A stretch of 64,000 bases of DNA from Limosilactobacillus portuensis (GCF_014838735.1 NZ_JABUXQ010000006.1:1-64000); one strand, 5' to 3'. Positions 35,403-45,854 are shown, numbered from the stretch's first letter. Notes: generated by a model from the letters alone, not told the origin. Made by a program: numbers and translations.

Positions 35403-36047
35403 TTAGACTGCTAACATCGGTTTCAACTTAGTAACGGTTTTTTCACCAAAGCCATTAATATTTTTTAGATCATCGACCGAATTAAAGCTTCCATGTTCCT
35501 GACGATATTTGAGGATTAGATCCGCTTTCTTATCCCCGATTCCCGTAATCCTACATAATTGCTCTTTAGTAGCAGTATTAAGATTAATAATTTCCTGGCT
35601 ACCATTAGGAGGATTCTCATTCGTTGCTGAGGTTGATAATCCACCTCCCGATAATGATGCCGGAATTTGTTCACCCTTTTTCGGAATATAGATAACCTGG
35701 GCGTCAACCAGCTGCTTAGCCAGATTTACTTGGTTCATATCAGCATCGGGAGTTTCATGACCCGCTGCAGCTAAAGCTTCATTTATCCGCGAACCTCCCG
35801 GCAATCGATAAACTCCTGGATGAAGGACTGCTCCCTTAATGTCGACACATACCGCCTTCCCTCCCTTCACCTGTGATTGTTTCTGGGTGGTCGGTATTTT
35901 CTTATCAGTCGTTGCAAAGGGATCATTATTAACGCTAGTCTGTGGATGATATACTTTTCCCCCAACTACGATAGCCCCTACTAAAAGAACGCCAATCATA
36001 ATTATTTTATTACGGTAATTCAACCAGATTTCCTCTAAGTGTTCCAT
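35403..36047 (-). CDS. comEA: Competence DNA receptor ComEA
   Basis: 214 residues. One N-terminal membrane anchor (about 13-28), a SLBB-like domain (about 65-125: CVDIKGAVLHPGVYRLPGG), a Ser/Gly/Asn linker, and a C-terminal helix-hairpin-helix pair (INLNTATKEQLCRITGIGDKKA; INGFGEKTV) that binds double-stranded DNA outside the membrane. First gene of comEA-EB-EC. Confidence 0.95.
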   Translation of the reverse strand: MEHLEEIWLNYRNKIIMIGVLLVGAIVVGGKVYHPQTSVNNDPFATTDKKIPTTQKQSQVKGGKAVCVDIKGAVLHPGVYRLPGGSRINEALAAAGHETPDADMNQVNLAKQLVDAQVIYIPKKGEQIPASLSGGGLSTSATNENPPNGSQEIINLNTATKEQLCRITGIGDKKADLILKYRQEHGSFNSVDDLKNINGFGEKTVTKLKPMLAV

Positions 36048-36171
36048 AAATTATCCCCCTACTAATAAAGAACGCCAAAATTTAGTTTTTGCACGTTTAA
36101 ATTTTAAAAAAGGAAGAATAACCTATATCCTCATTCCTCGGAGACCCACTCGACCTTCAATCCAAAAAATA

Positions 36172-36203
36172 AGAGACCAGAAAATTGCTGTTCTCTGGTC
36201 TCT
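36172..36203. terminator. Terminator between the protease gene and comEA
   Basis: AGAGACCAGAAAA (36172-36184) and TTCTCTGGTCTCT (36191-36203) form a 12-bp stem 13 bp after the PDZ-protease stop. It isolates the comE genes from the ftsW-coaD side. Confidence 0.8.
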
Positions 36204-36216
36204 AACTTAACACCTG

Positions 36217-37266
36217 CTATGGATGTGCTTTTAAATATTTAACTGCATCATTAAATGACGATACTGGCACTACTTTCATCCCCGGTGCAGACTTTTGTGC
36301 GGTTTTCTTGGCTAATTGGTAATTTGTCATGTGTTGCTCTTCATACTTGAGAAGGAGCTTAGATGGCTTGACATAAGGAGCAAAGAAGATTGTTGCACCA
36401 GCTTTATGGGCCGCAATTACCTTTTTGTCAATTCCGCCAATTTCACCAACCGAACCATCAGGGTTAATCGTTCCAGTTCCAGCGATCTTCCGTCCGTGGC
36501 GTAAATCCTGACCAGTCAATTGCTGGTAGATCTGTAAGCTAAACATTAAACCGCCAGAAGGTCCTCCTAGCTGACCCGGATTAACCTTAACCGGAATTTT
36601 AGTATGAACCTTAACATTATCAGTCAAAACAATCCCAATTCCAACCCGCGAACTAGCAATCTTTACTAATGGCTTAGTAACCGTATGATGACGACCATCA
36701 TGAAGATAGGTTACCGTTAACGGTGAACCGACTTTTCGCTTAGCAATATACTTCTGAAATCCTTGAGCGGTATCAAAGTGATGACCATTAACTTTGGTTA
36801 TCGTATCACCAACTTTAATATCTTTTTTGAATTTTGAATTCTTTTCAACTTCAAGAACATAGATCCCCAGGTACCGTTTGCTGACTTCTTGATGGGCAGC
36901 TTTATATGCGTTCGCAATTGCTTCATTAATTGCGCTTTGCATGTAAAAGTCTTGAACCTTATCAAAGGTTGCATTATTTTGACCACCAGTAACAGCTTGC
37001 TTGCTTTCAATTGTATTATAAGGGGTTAGCTTAGCCCAAAGATAGGTTGCAGGACGCGCTTGCTGAAGATAAACAGAAGTAATCATGAAACTTCCCTTCT
37101 GCTTATCAGGATGGCCCTTAATTTTAACGTAAGAACGTAAACTATCAGCAGTCCCCGGACTCTCAATATACTTATTAAGCGGCCAAAACAGGAACCAGCC
37201 GACAAATAATACGGCAAATAAAGTTAGTAATATTCGCCGCATAATTAACTTATCTTGTTTTTTCAT
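36217..37266 (-). CDS. PDZ and Lon-like serine protease (YlbL/SepM family)
   Basis: 349 residues. N-terminal membrane anchor (about 10-30), PDZ domain (about 120-205) and a Lon-type protease domain with the catalytic Ser in GGPSGGLMF (about 235-243) and Lys in GGIDKKVIAAHK (about 283-294). Relatives process cell-surface or signalling peptides outside the membrane. It overlaps the end of coaD by 17 bp. Confidence 0.93.
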   Translation of the reverse strand: MKKQDKLIMRRILLTLFAVLFVGWFLFWPLNKYIESPGTADSLRSYVKIKGHPDKQKGSFMITSVYLQQARPATYLWAKLTPYNTIESKQAVTGGQNNATFDKVQDFYMQSAINEAIANAYKAAHQEVSKRYLGIYVLEVEKNSKFKKDIKVGDTITKVNGHHFDTAQGFQKYIAKRKVGSPLTVTYLHDGRHHTVTKPLVKIASSRVGIGIVLTDNVKVHTKIPVKVNPGQLGGPSGGLMFSLQIYQQLTGQDLRHGRKIAGTGTINPDGSVGEIGGIDKKVIAAHKAGATIFFAPYVKPSKLLLKYEEQHMTNYQLAKKTAQKSAPGMKVVPVSSFNDAVKYLKAHP

Positions 37267-37771
37267 TATGCTCCTTAACCTGCTTTAGCTTCTCCTCTTC
37301 AATTCGCTGTTTCAGTGCTTCATTAATGTTCTTTGGCAAGTAAGCAGAAATATCACCACCAGAAGATGTAACTTCCTTTAAGATACTGCTAGACAAGTGC
37401 TGATATTCTGGCTTTGCAAGGAAGAATACCGTCTCACACTGATCATCTAAGAAATTATTCATTGCGGCAATATCACGTTCATATTGAAAATCGGTTGTAT
37501 TCCGCAAACCACGCATTAAGTAATCGGCACCAATTCTATTCATTAAATCAACGGTTAGGCCGTCATTCGTGATTACTGAAACATTATCCAACCCCGAAAC
37601 GGCTTCACGAATCTGTGCTACCCGTTCTTCAACCGTAAATAACGGCTTTTTACTGCGATTAGTCATTACCGCAACTGCTAACTGATCAAATAGCGCACTT
37701 CCCCGTTTAATCAGGTCAAGATGTCCTAACGTCAACGGATCAAATGTTCCGGGAAATACTGCAACTTTCAT
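37250..37771 (-). CDS. coaD: Phosphopantetheine adenylyltransferase
   Basis: 173 residues. Nucleotidyltransferase motif PGTFDPLTLGH (about 8-18) and the second motif QHLSSSILKEV (about 124-134). Penultimate step of coenzyme A synthesis: 4'-phosphopantetheine plus ATP to dephospho-CoA. It lies 5 bp after rsmD. A somewhat long Lys/Glu-rich tail (about 155-173) arises from the overlap with the protease gene. Confidence 0.96.
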   Translation of the reverse strand: MKVAVFPGTFDPLTLGHLDLIKRGSALFDQLAVAVMTNRSKKPLFTVEERVAQIREAVSGLDNVSVITNDGLTVDLMNRIGADYLMRGLRNTTDFQYERDIAAMNNFLDDQCETVFFLAKPEYQHLSSSILKEVTSSGGDISAYLPKNINEALKQRIEEEKLKQVKEHNEKTR

Positions 37772-37776
37772 TCTAT

Positions 37777-38334
37777 TTACCCTCTTTCAAATCGATAAAA
37801 ATTCAAAACCGTAATTCCGTAATTCTGTCGTTTAATAAAGCTAAACGAATCTATATTCTCAGGCAGATTAGCTTCCTGATTAGTTTCGGCAACTATTAAT
37901 GCATCATCATTCAGAAGATTAAGTTCAGCCATTCTTGTCATATCCTTAACAATCTGCTGTTTGGCATATGGGGGGTCAAGATAAACCAAGTCAAACTTTT
38001 TTTCCTGTTTTGCAAGAACGGTCAAGGCTTTGCGCGAGTCCATCTTCAAAACAGTGAATTTTTCAGGATGCTTTGTTACCCCAATATTATCCTTAATCGT
38101 CTTAATTGCCGGATAAGCGCGGTCAACTAAAATAGCATGCTCAATTCCTCTTGAGACTCCCTCGATACTAAGGCCACCACTACCGCCATATAAGTCTAGA
38201 CTCGTTCCGCCACTAAAATAAGGACCAATAATGTTAAATAATGCTTCTTTTACTTTATCAGTCGTCGGTCGCGTCGCCATTCCTGGAACAGCACTTAATC
38301 GACGACCACCAAATTCACCAGCAACAATTCTCAT
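37777..38334 (-). CDS. rsmD: 16S rRNA (guanine966-N2)-methyltransferase
   Basis: 185 residues. Rossmann methyltransferase: N-terminal MRIVAGEFGGRRL, SAM motif LDLYGGSGGLSIE and catalytic YLDPPY (about 117-122). It modifies G966 of 16S rRNA. Two bp from ylbG and five from coaD, the classic rsmD-coaD pair. Confidence 0.95.
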   Translation of the reverse strand: MRIVAGEFGGRRLSAVPGMATRPTTDKVKEALFNIIGPYFSGGTSLDLYGGSGGLSIEGVSRGIEHAILVDRAYPAIKTIKDNIGVTKHPEKFTVLKMDSRKALTVLAKQEKKFDLVYLDPPYAKQQIVKDMTRMAELNLLNDDALIVAETNQEANLPENIDSFSFIKRQNYGITVLNFYRFERG

Positions 38335-38336
38335 TC

Positions 38337-38615
38337 TTAATCATCCTCATCATGTTGTTTGTATAAGCCTGTTTGTTCCAGATCGGTTAAGGTTGGATCG
38401 AGATCTGGGCGAGCAGAACTAATAACTCGCTTAACCGCACGCAAATGTTGAACTCGCTCTTTAACTTCATCGTAACGATCCTGATTAACGTATAGGATTG
38501 CATAATGGAAATGCTTTGATGCATACCGCAACTGACCATAATGATGTAAACTTCGCAATACCCGACGTCCATTGTAATAGACAATGATTGCTCGTCGTTT
38601 GGTTAAGTTGAACAT
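38337..38615 (-). CDS. YlbG family protein (DUF2129)
   Basis: 92 residues matching the YlbG family in start (TKRRAIIVYYNGRRVLRSLHHYG) and position between ftsW and rsmD. The function is unknown. The C-terminal tail is acidic (QHDEDD). Confidence 0.88.
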   Translation of the reverse strand: MFNLTKRRAIIVYYNGRRVLRSLHHYGQLRYASKHFHYAILYVNQDRYDEVKERVQHLRAVKRVISSARPDLDPTLTDLEQTGLYKQHDEDD

Positions 38616-38620
38616 GTTCT

Positions 38621-39829
38621 TTACCCCCTAGCACTTCTTTGTTGACGAACGCTTCTTCGTAACGCCCGCTGTTTATTTTGCTGGATACTAATATTCATAA
38701 TGATTCCAACAGTGAATGATAGGATCAGCATACTCGACCCACCGTAACTAATAAAGGGAAAAGTTACACCAGTAATTGGCAACAAACCTAAAACTCCCCC
38801 AATATTAAAGAATGCTTCAATTAAAATAAACGTCGCCGAACCATAGCACAGTAACATCTCATACATTGAATTACTACGGACGCCAATTTGAATCATCCGA
38901 CAAATGATGATCATCAATAGTATTAGAATAACACTAACACCAACAAGTCCTAGTTCTTCACTTGTGATTGACATAATAAAGTCGGTGTTTGGTTCGGGAA
39001 GGTAGCCCATCTTCTGAACACTATTTCCGAGGCCAGAACCAAAAACACCACCATTACTGATCGCATAGTACGAATTAACTAACTGACTTCCAGATCCAGA
39101 AGCATTACCGAATGGGTTCAAGAAAGCCACAAATCGTGCCATCCGATAGCCATGAATCAAGCCACTTTCAACGGCTTTTTCAACTAATAGGTAGCACATT
39201 GTCGGAATAATAAGCAAAACACTAATTCCAAAACTCCAGCGAAAATCACAGGCGAGAAAAAGAACGGCAACAATCATCACATTAATTGCCATCCCTCCGA
39301 TATCCGGTTGAAGAACAATTAAGAGCAAGCAAAGAGCAACTACCAGCCAGGGGCCACCCCCAGAACTAATAAAGTGATCATTTCGAGCCCGAACCCGTGC
39401 CATCCGATCAGAAAGATATAAGATAAAATAAATCTTACAAATTTCCACTGGTTGAATGTTAATCACACCAAGGTTAATCCACCCCTTGGCCCCATTGACC
39501 GCATGACTCAGCACAAGAACAAACAAGAGCATCCCAACCATCACAAGTGTTGAATCACGTAAAAACCGTGGCGTTCGGTAATGCCTTAGGGGATAATTAG
39601 CCCCAAAAATTAAGCAGCCGATCCCCATAATTACATAGATCGTTTGCTTAATCAGGTAGGAAGTTGGGTTTCCTCCATTCTGCATTTCAATTGCTGAACT
39701 AGCAGAATATACCATGACAATTCCAATCATACACAAAACTAAGTAGGGGACCATTAAATAATAATCCCAGTAATGAAAGTTCTTTCTGATCTGAGAAATA
39801 TGAATTTTATGAATATGTTTAACTTTCAC
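38621..39829 (-). CDS. ftsW: Cell-division peptidoglycan glycosyltransferase FtsW
   Basis: 402 residues with about ten membrane helices. SEDS-family motifs include PEPNTDFIMSITSEELG (about 277-293) and TGVTFPFISYGGSS (about 354-367). FtsW polymerises lipid II at the septum together with a class b PBP. The position before ylbG-rsmD-coaD favours FtsW over RodA. The minus strand has TATAAT near 39865 as a likely -10. Confidence 0.93.
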   Translation of the reverse strand: MKVKHIHKIHISQIRKNFHYWDYYLMVPYLVLCMIGIVMVYSASSAIEMQNGGNPTSYLIKQTIYVIMGIGCLIFGANYPLRHYRTPRFLRDSTLVMVGMLLFVLVLSHAVNGAKGWINLGVINIQPVEICKIYFILYLSDRMARVRARNDHFISSGGGPWLVVALCLLLIVLQPDIGGMAINVMIVAVLFLACDFRWSFGISVLLIIPTMCYLLVEKAVESGLIHGYRMARFVAFLNPFGNASGSGSQLVNSYYAISNGGVFGSGLGNSVQKMGYLPEPNTDFIMSITSEELGLVGVSVILILLMIIICRMIQIGVRSNSMYEMLLCYGSATFILIEAFFNIGGVLGLLPITGVTFPFISYGGSSMLILSFTVGIIMNISIQQNKQRALRRSVRQQRSARG

Positions 39830-39946
39830 TATTGCACCTACCTAATCGAAAAAATTCTCTTTTATTATACACCAAAAAGAAAAATAGTCCTGAAGATGAT
39901 GTAAAGACTACCATCCACAGCACTATTCTTAAAATAATATTATTAA

Positions 39947-41791
39947 TTACTTCCGTGAAGCAGCACGACGACGCTTAGCTTCCTTTTCACGGGCATTAGT
40001 ATTCAAGATCTTCTTCCGCAGACGAATATTTTCTGGAGTAACTTCACAGTATTCGTCCTCATTCAAGAATTCAAGTGATTCTTCAAGTGAGAAGTGAGTA
40101 GGTGTCTTGATATGAGCCATTTCATCGGAACCAGCAGCCCGAACGTTAGTCAAGTTCTTACCCTTGGTGATGTTAACCGTAATATCATTTTCACGACTGT
40201 TCTCACCAACGATCATTCCCTCGTAAACTTCAGTACCTGGATCAATCAATAATTGTCCACGACTTTCAATTCCCATCATAGCATAGGTGGTTGCCTTACC
40301 GGCATTCATGGAAACAAGAGTACCCTTTTGTCGACCAGGGTTCCAATTCTTAATTACAGGAGCATACTTTTCAAAGGTATGACTCATAATTCCGTAACCA
40401 CGGGTCATCGTCATAAATTCGGTTGAATAACCGATCAATCCACGTGATGGTGCTAAGAAGATTAACCGAGTTTGACCATTCTCACCTGGTTTCATGTTCT
40501 TCATTTCACCCTTCCGCTTGGAAAGACTATCAATAACTGAACCAGTGTATTCATCTGGTGTATCAATTTGAACTTCTTCGAATGGTTCACACATTACACC
40601 ATCAATTTCCCGGTAGATAACTTCTGGACGTGATACTGATAATTCATAACCCTCACGACGTAAAGTTTCAATTAAAATTGAGAGGTGTAATTCACCACGA
40701 CCTGAAACAGTCCAGGCACCTGGATCATCCGTATCTTCAACCTTTAATGAAACATCAGTCTGCATTTCACGCTTCAACCGGTCTTCAAGTTGACGGGCAG
40801 TAACAAACTTACCTTCACGACCAGCAAATGGTGAATCATTAGTCCGGAAGGTCATCCGTAATGTCGGCGGATCAATCCGCAATGGTGTAATTGCTTCTGG
40901 ATGTTCTGGATCTGTTACGGTTTCACCAACATTGATGTCTTCCATTCCGGATACAGCAATTAAGTCACCGGCTTCAGCTTCCTTAATTTCCAACCGCTTC
41001 AATCCGAAGAAACCGAATAACTTAGTAACCCGGAAGTTCTTCTTTGAGCCGTCAAGCTTCATTAAGGTAACGTTATCACCAACCTTGATCTTGCCACGGA
41101 AGACCCGACCAATACCAATTCGACCAACGAAGTCATTGTAATCCAAGATCGCAACTTGGAATTGAAGAGGTTCATCAGAGTTATCAATTGGTGCAGGAAT
41201 CGTCTTGATAATGGTATCAAACAATGGCTTCATGGTATGTTCTTGAGTAGAAATGTCAGAATCATAGCTTGAAGTACCGTTCATTGCTGAAGTGTAAACA
41301 ACAGGGAAGTCAAGTTGATCTTCATCAGCCCCTAATTCAATAAAGAGGTCAAGAACTTCGTCAACAACTTCTTCAGGACGAGCACCCTTACGGTCAACCT
41401 TGTTGATAACAACAATTGGTGTAAGGTGTTGTTCAAGAGCCTTCTTCAAAACGAACCGGGTCTGCGGCATGGTTCCTTCAAAGGCATCAACAACCAAAAG
41501 AACACCATCAACCATCTTCATAACCCGTTCAACTTCACCACCGAAGTCAGCGTGTCCTGGAGTATCAAGGATGTTAATTTGGTACTTACCATATTTAACA
41601 GCAGTGTTCTTTGACAAGATGGTAATACCACGTTCACGTTCAATAGCGTTAGTATCCATTGCCCGATCTTCAATGGAGAAGTGTTCTGGCAAGGTATCTG
41701 ATTGTTTAAGCATTTCGTTAACTAAGGTAGTCTTACCGTGGTCAACGTGGGCAATAATCGCAATGTTCCGAATGTCGTCACGAGATTTCAA
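39947..41791 (-). CDS. typA: Translational GTPase TypA/BipA
   Basis: 614 residues. EF-G-like: G1 AHVDHGKTT (about 14-22), RGITI, DTPGHADFGGEVER, NKVD, and the TypA-specific C-terminal domain (GQTRLIFLAPSRGLIGY; ALEFLNEDE-type end). It assists 50S assembly and low-temperature growth. The start is a TTG (41791) with SD AAGGAAGA; a TGA lies two codons upstream in frame, so no ATG alternative exists. Confidence 0.95.
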   Translation of the reverse strand: MKSRDDIRNIAIIAHVDHGKTTLVNEMLKQSDTLPEHFSIEDRAMDTNAIERERGITILSKNTAVKYGKYQINILDTPGHADFGGEVERVMKMVDGVLLVVDAFEGTMPQTRFVLKKALEQHLTPIVVINKVDRKGARPEEVVDEVLDLFIELGADEDQLDFPVVYTSAMNGTSSYDSDISTQEHTMKPLFDTIIKTIPAPIDNSDEPLQFQVAILDYNDFVGRIGIGRVFRGKIKVGDNVTLMKLDGSKKNFRVTKLFGFFGLKRLEIKEAEAGDLIAVSGMEDINVGETVTDPEHPEAITPLRIDPPTLRMTFRTNDSPFAGREGKFVTARQLEDRLKREMQTDVSLKVEDTDDPGAWTVSGRGELHLSILIETLRREGYELSVSRPEVIYREIDGVMCEPFEEVQIDTPDEYTGSVIDSLSKRKGEMKNMKPGENGQTRLIFLAPSRGLIGYSTEFMTMTRGYGIMSHTFEKYAPVIKNWNPGRQKGTLVSMNAGKATTYAMMGIESRGQLLIDPGTEVYEGMIVGENSRENDITVNITKGKNLTNVRAAGSDEMAHIKTPTHFSLEESLEFLNEDEYCEVTPENIRLRKKILNTNAREKEAKRRRAASRK

Positions 41792-41869
41792 GATTCAATC
41801 TTCCTTTCATCTTAACTCTACTCTAACAAGTTCAGTATACACTGTCCCGCGAGTGATTTCATAAAAAAA

Positions 41870-41889
41870 CTGCGACAAATTAGTCACAG
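41870..41889 (-). terminator. Terminator after the broken suhB-like gene
   Basis: CTGCGAC (41870-41876) and GTCACAG (41883-41889) pair with one mismatch, followed on the minus strand by a run of seven T (41869-41863). It lies 10 bp after the gene end. Confidence 0.6.
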
Positions 41890-41898
41890 CTTCGACAA

Positions 41899-42684
41899 CT
41901 ATTTAGTAATCTGCCAGATGTCCTGACAAACTTTTTTCGTTGCTACTAATACAGTGTTTGATGATAGCACATTAAGCGGTTGGTCGTCAATTGTTTTCAC
42001 TAGCAAACTAAGTTCTTCTGCAATTACCCTTCCGGCAGCAATATCCCACGGCTTTAACCTTGACGTATACCCACCTAATTGGCCATTTAACACGTGGATT
42101 GTTTCAATTCCTGCACTACCATACATTCTTAGTCCAGCAGCCCGCTGAGCAATTTCTTGTTGATGACACTGATTTTTAATTAATTGCCAGCCATTAATTG
42201 CAATTAAACTATCTGCTAAAGAAGAATTGGCTGGTGCCTTTAATTGCTGCTCATTGACATATGCTCCATGTCCTCGCCAAGCATGGTATAAGCGCTTATT
42301 CATGACATCCATAATATAGCCTAACGTTGGCTCCCCATCACAATACAAGGCTACCATAATGGCAAAATGATCCCGTTGCTTAACAAAGTTTAGCGTTCCA
42401 TCAATCGGGTCAATAATCCAGACATTCCCATTTAAATCTGGATTGATCTTTTAGTTAAAACTCTCTTCTTCACCAACAATTCTTGCTGATGGGTCAATTT
42501 CTAAAAGACGCTTCCTAATTAATTGTTCATTCTGGCGATCAACATTGGTCACCAAATCATTAGCTGACGACTTAGTATCAACCTTAAGCGGTGTATTCAT
42601 TAGCTCAATTGTCTGCTCCCGAACATTCCACAAAAGTTCTTGAACTTTTTGGTCAAACCTTTCTAGTGTTTCACTATTTATCAT
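41899..42684 (-). pseudogene. Inositol monophosphatase family gene, cut by an in-frame stop
   Basis: Both halves are in the same frame and together give the normal length (about 261 residues). The N-terminal part has NDLVTNVDRQNEQLI and GEEES. Codon 78 is TAA (42453-42451). The frame continues INPDLNGNVWIIDPIDGTLNF, with the metal-binding DPIDGT, and WDIAAG near the end. A single change, for example CAA to TAA, explains the break. The 77-residue product would lack the active site. Intact relatives dephosphorylate inositol monophosphate or similar sugar phosphates. It overlaps UPF0223 by 11 bp. Confidence 0.88.
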
Positions 42685-42973
42685 CCTGATTCACCCGTAT
42701 CTTCCCAGCTGTTTTTTCTTTTGCTGCCTGCATTACCTTATATAAGGAATAGCCAGAAACATCCTCAAAGCGTTTTCCTAGCTGTTTTTCATAAGCCTTT
42801 GAGTTTGCTACCTGCTTAAACTTTTTATACTGATCGATAATTGCCTGCCGGTCAACACCAATCTCATACGCATCTTCTACTACCCGAAACATCCCAATCA
42901 CTTCGTTCATTTCATCAATTGTCCAATCAGGATCAATCGGATAAGAATAACTATTCTGCTTAGTCGCCATCAA
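42674..42973 (-). CDS. UPF0223 family protein
   Basis: 99 residues matching the UPF0223 (YktA) family: YSYPIDPDWTIDEMNEV at the N-terminus and EDVSGYSLYKVMQAAKE at the C-terminus. Function unknown. It is usually followed by an inositol monophosphatase gene, as here. Confidence 0.88.
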   Translation of the reverse strand: MMATKQNSYSYPIDPDWTIDEMNEVIGMFRVVEDAYEIGVDRQAIIDQYKKFKQVANSKAYEKQLGKRFEDVSGYSLYKVMQAAKEKTAGKIRVNQDDK

Positions 42974-43031
42974 CCATCACATTCTTTCATTATATTGTTA
43001 TCTACTACCATTTATTTTAGCTTTAAACCCA

Positions 43032-43064
43032 CAAAACACGCTACCAAAATGATAGCGTGTTTTG
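43032..43064 (-). terminator. pdh operon terminator
   Basis: CAAAACACGCTA (43032-43043) and TAGCGTGTTTTG (43053-43064) form a perfect 12-bp stem 26 bp after pdhD. Confidence 0.85.
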
Positions 43065-43089
43065 GAATTATGGATGTTTTTTCGACATT

Positions 43090-44517
43090 CTAAATGTGAG
43101 TTGGGAAACCAAGAGCAACATCAGCTGCTTCTTGAATTGGTTCATTCAATGTTGGGTGTGGGTGAATTGTCAAAGCAACATCTTCAACGTTCATTCCACA
43201 GTTAACAATCAATGAAAGTTCTCCAGCTAACGTACTTGCTTCTGGGCCAACTACTTGTGCACCAACAACGTTCTTCTTATCCTTAGTGTAGATAAAGCGA
43301 ACGAATCCTTCTGGCTCATCAAGTGAAACGGCACGTGCATTACCGGCAAATGGGAATTGTGCTGTAGCAACTTCGATTCCCTTTTCCTTAGCTTGGTCAG
43401 CGTTCATACCAACTTCAGCCAATTCTGGATCTGCGAAGCAAACTGCAGGAACACCAACCCAATCATTGGCAGTATTCTTACCAGCAATTGCACCAGCAGC
43501 GGTCTTCCCTTCGAAGAATGCCTTGTGTGCTAAAGCGGGACCTGGAACAATGTCACCAATAGCATAGATATGATCAACCGAGGTCTTACCTTGCTTATCA
43601 ACAACAACCTTACCATGGTCATCCAGCTTAACACTGGTCATTTCAAGACCAAAGTTGTCGGTGTTTGGCTTCCGACCTACTGAAACCATGCAGTAGTCAG
43701 CAGTTAATGATTGTTCCTTACCGTCTACCTCATAGTTAACAGTAACGCTCTTGTCATCCTGTGAAGAACTCTTTGCCATTGCGTTTGTAACAATGTCAAT
43801 GCCCTTCTTCTTCAAGTTCTTTTCAACAACTTTAACCATGTCTTTGTCAAAGCCATTCAAAATTGAACCGGTTCCTTCAAGAATTGTTACGTGTGAACCA
43901 AGGTCAGCATATGCACCAGCCAATTCAGTACCGATGTAACCACCACCGATAACAACGAACTCTTTTGGAATTTCAGGAAGGTTCAAGCCACCGGTAGAAT
44001 CAATAACCCGACCATCAAACTTGAAGCCCCTGATTTCAACTGGACGTGAACCAGTAGCAAGAATTAAGTTATTCCACTTAATTACCCGGCCGTTATCATT
44101 ATCCATGAATTGCTTAGGACCAGTCTTCATAACCCGAAGTTGTGAGTCATTGTCCATAACAGCTTCACCATCAATGATTTCAACCTTGTGCTTCTTTAAG
44201 AGCATCTCAACACCACGGGTCATCCGGTCAACAACCTTGTGTTGCTTCCAATCTTGAGTCTTTGCAAAGTCAATTGAAGCATCAGTCTTTGAGATTCCGT
44301 ATGTTGAAGAATCTTTAGCTTGTTGCAAACGGTGACCAGCAGCAATTAATGCCTTTGATGGAACACAACCAACATTAAGACATACACCACCAAGTCCTGG
44401 TTCACCCTTTTCAATCAAGGTAACCTTTTGACCTAATTCTGAGGCACGAATAGCGGCAACGTAACCACCAGGACCTCCACCTACAATAACAGTATCTTTT
44501 TGTTCAACATCAGCCAT
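43090..44517 (-). CDS. pdhD: Dihydrolipoyl dehydrogenase (E3)
   Basis: 475 residues. FAD motif GGGPGGYVAA (about 13-22), redox disulfide C46/C51 (GGVCLNVGC), NAD motif GGGYIGTE and the C-terminal HPHPTLNE with the active-site His. It reoxidises dihydrolipoamide of E2. Last gene of pdhABCD, 5 bp after pdhC. Confidence 0.97.
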   Translation of the reverse strand: MADVEQKDTVIVGGGPGGYVAAIRASELGQKVTLIEKGEPGLGGVCLNVGCVPSKALIAAGHRLQQAKDSSTYGISKTDASIDFAKTQDWKQHKVVDRMTRGVEMLLKKHKVEIIDGEAVMDNDSQLRVMKTGPKQFMDNDNGRVIKWNNLILATGSRPVEIRGFKFDGRVIDSTGGLNLPEIPKEFVVIGGGYIGTELAGAYADLGSHVTILEGTGSILNGFDKDMVKVVEKNLKKKGIDIVTNAMAKSSSQDDKSVTVNYEVDGKEQSLTADYCMVSVGRKPNTDNFGLEMTSVKLDDHGKVVVDKQGKTSVDHIYAIGDIVPGPALAHKAFFEGKTAAGAIAGKNTANDWVGVPAVCFADPELAEVGMNADQAKEKGIEVATAQFPFAGNARAVSLDEPEGFVRFIYTKDKKNVVGAQVVGPEASTLAGELSLIVNCGMNVEDVALTIHPHPTLNEPIQEAADVALGFPTHI

Positions 44518-44522
44518 ACTAA

Positions 44523-45854
44523 TTAGCCCTCCATCATTAATAATTCAGGATCTTCAAGGAGCTTCTTCAAGTAGTTCAAAGCTTCTGTAGCAAGGGCACC
44601 ATCAATCAAACGGTGATCAACGGTTAATGACAACTTCATGTTGTGACCAACGACAATTTCACCATCTGCGTTAACAATTGGTTCAGTTGCAATTGTACCC
44701 ATACCAAGGATAGCTACTTCTGGTTGGTTGATGATTGGGGTGAACCAGCCACCACGCATTGAACCAATGTTAGAAATAGTCATGCAGCCATGAGCCATGC
44801 TATCAGGGCTAAGCTTGTTTTCTTCAGCAGCTTCAGCGTTATCAGAAATTTCCTTAGCGATTTCAAACATGCTCTTTGAGTCAGCATTCTTAATGTTAGG
44901 GTTGTAAAGACCGTGATCAGTGCTTGTAGCAATGCCAATGTTGTAGTAGTGCTTTTGAACAAGTTCTTGAGTACTGTCATCAATTGAACTATTGAATTCT
45001 GGGTACTTCTTCATCATCGCAATCAGAGCCTTAACAACGTAAGGTAAGAATGTTAAGTGAATGCCTTGATCAGCGGCAATAGCCTTGTACTTCTTCCGGT
45101 TAGCCATCATCTTTGAAACTTCAGCGTTTGCGAAGACAGTAACCATTGGACTGATGTCAACAGAATCACGCATGTTCTTAGCAATGATTTGACGCATCTT
45201 GGATAATGGTTCACGAGTTTCAGCATCCTTGCCGGCACCTTCATAAGGCTTAATAGTATTACCCGCAGCTGGAGCACTAGCAGCAGGAGCGGTAGCAGCA
45301 GCGGCTGGAGCACTAGCAGCATTCCCGTTGAAGTTATCAATATCAATCTTCAATACTTGTCCGTGATTACCACTTGGTTGAACCAATGAAATATCAACGC
45401 CCTTGTCACGAGCATATTGACGTACAGATGGCATTGCCATAACAAGCTTGTTAGGTTCAGCTAATGGTGCTACTCCGCCTTGCTTTGGAGCAGGTGCAGG
45501 TTCACTAGAAGCAGCTGGGGCTTCACTCTCAGCTGGAGCACTTGATTCTTCAGCAGCAGTGTCGTCAGCACTGTCATCGGCATCTTCAGCGTCAACGTTT
45601 GTGCTTACGCCATCCTTGCCATCATCGATCAATACAAGGTCATTACCCTTTTCAACGTGGTCGTCTTCCTTTGCTTCGATCTTCTTAATCGTCCCAGCAA
45701 CAGGAGAAACAAGTTGGGTAGTTGATTTATCAGTTTGAATTTCTACTAATGGGTCACCATCTTTGACTTGGTCGCCTTCCTTAACTAAGAAAGAAGCGAT
45801 GTCCCCTTCAGTCAAACCTTCACCCATTTCAGGTAGTCTAAATTTATAAGCCAT
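44523..45854 (-). CDS. pdhC: Dihydrolipoamide acetyltransferase (E2)
   Basis: 443 residues. One lipoyl domain (1-80) with the lipoylated Lys43 (QTDKST), an Ala/Ser/Glu/Asp-rich linker, a peripheral subunit-binding domain (about 140-176: [15 protein letters not shown]), an Ala/Pro linker and the catalytic domain ending in [10 protein letters not shown]. It transfers acetyl groups to CoA. Spacing is 44 bp to pdhB. Confidence 0.97.
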   Translation of the reverse strand: MAYKFRLPEMGEGLTEGDIASFLVKEGDQVKDGDPLVEIQTDKSTTQLVSPVAGTIKKIEAKEDDHVEKGNDLVLIDDGKDGVSTNVDAEDADDSADDTAAEESSAPAESEAPAASSEPAPAPKQGGVAPLAEPNKLVMAMPSVRQYARDKGVDISLVQPSGNHGQVLKIDIDNFNGNAASAPAAAATAPAASAPAAGNTIKPYEGAGKDAETREPLSKMRQIIAKNMRDSVDISPMVTVFANAEVSKMMANRKKYKAIAADQGIHLTFLPYVVKALIAMMKKYPEFNSSIDDSTQELVQKHYYNIGIATSTDHGLYNPNIKNADSKSMFEIAKEISDNAEAAEENKLSPDSMAHGCMTISNIGSMRGGWFTPIINQPEVAILGMGTIATEPIVNADGEIVVGHNMKLSLTVDHRLIDGALATEALNYLKKLLEDPELLMMEG

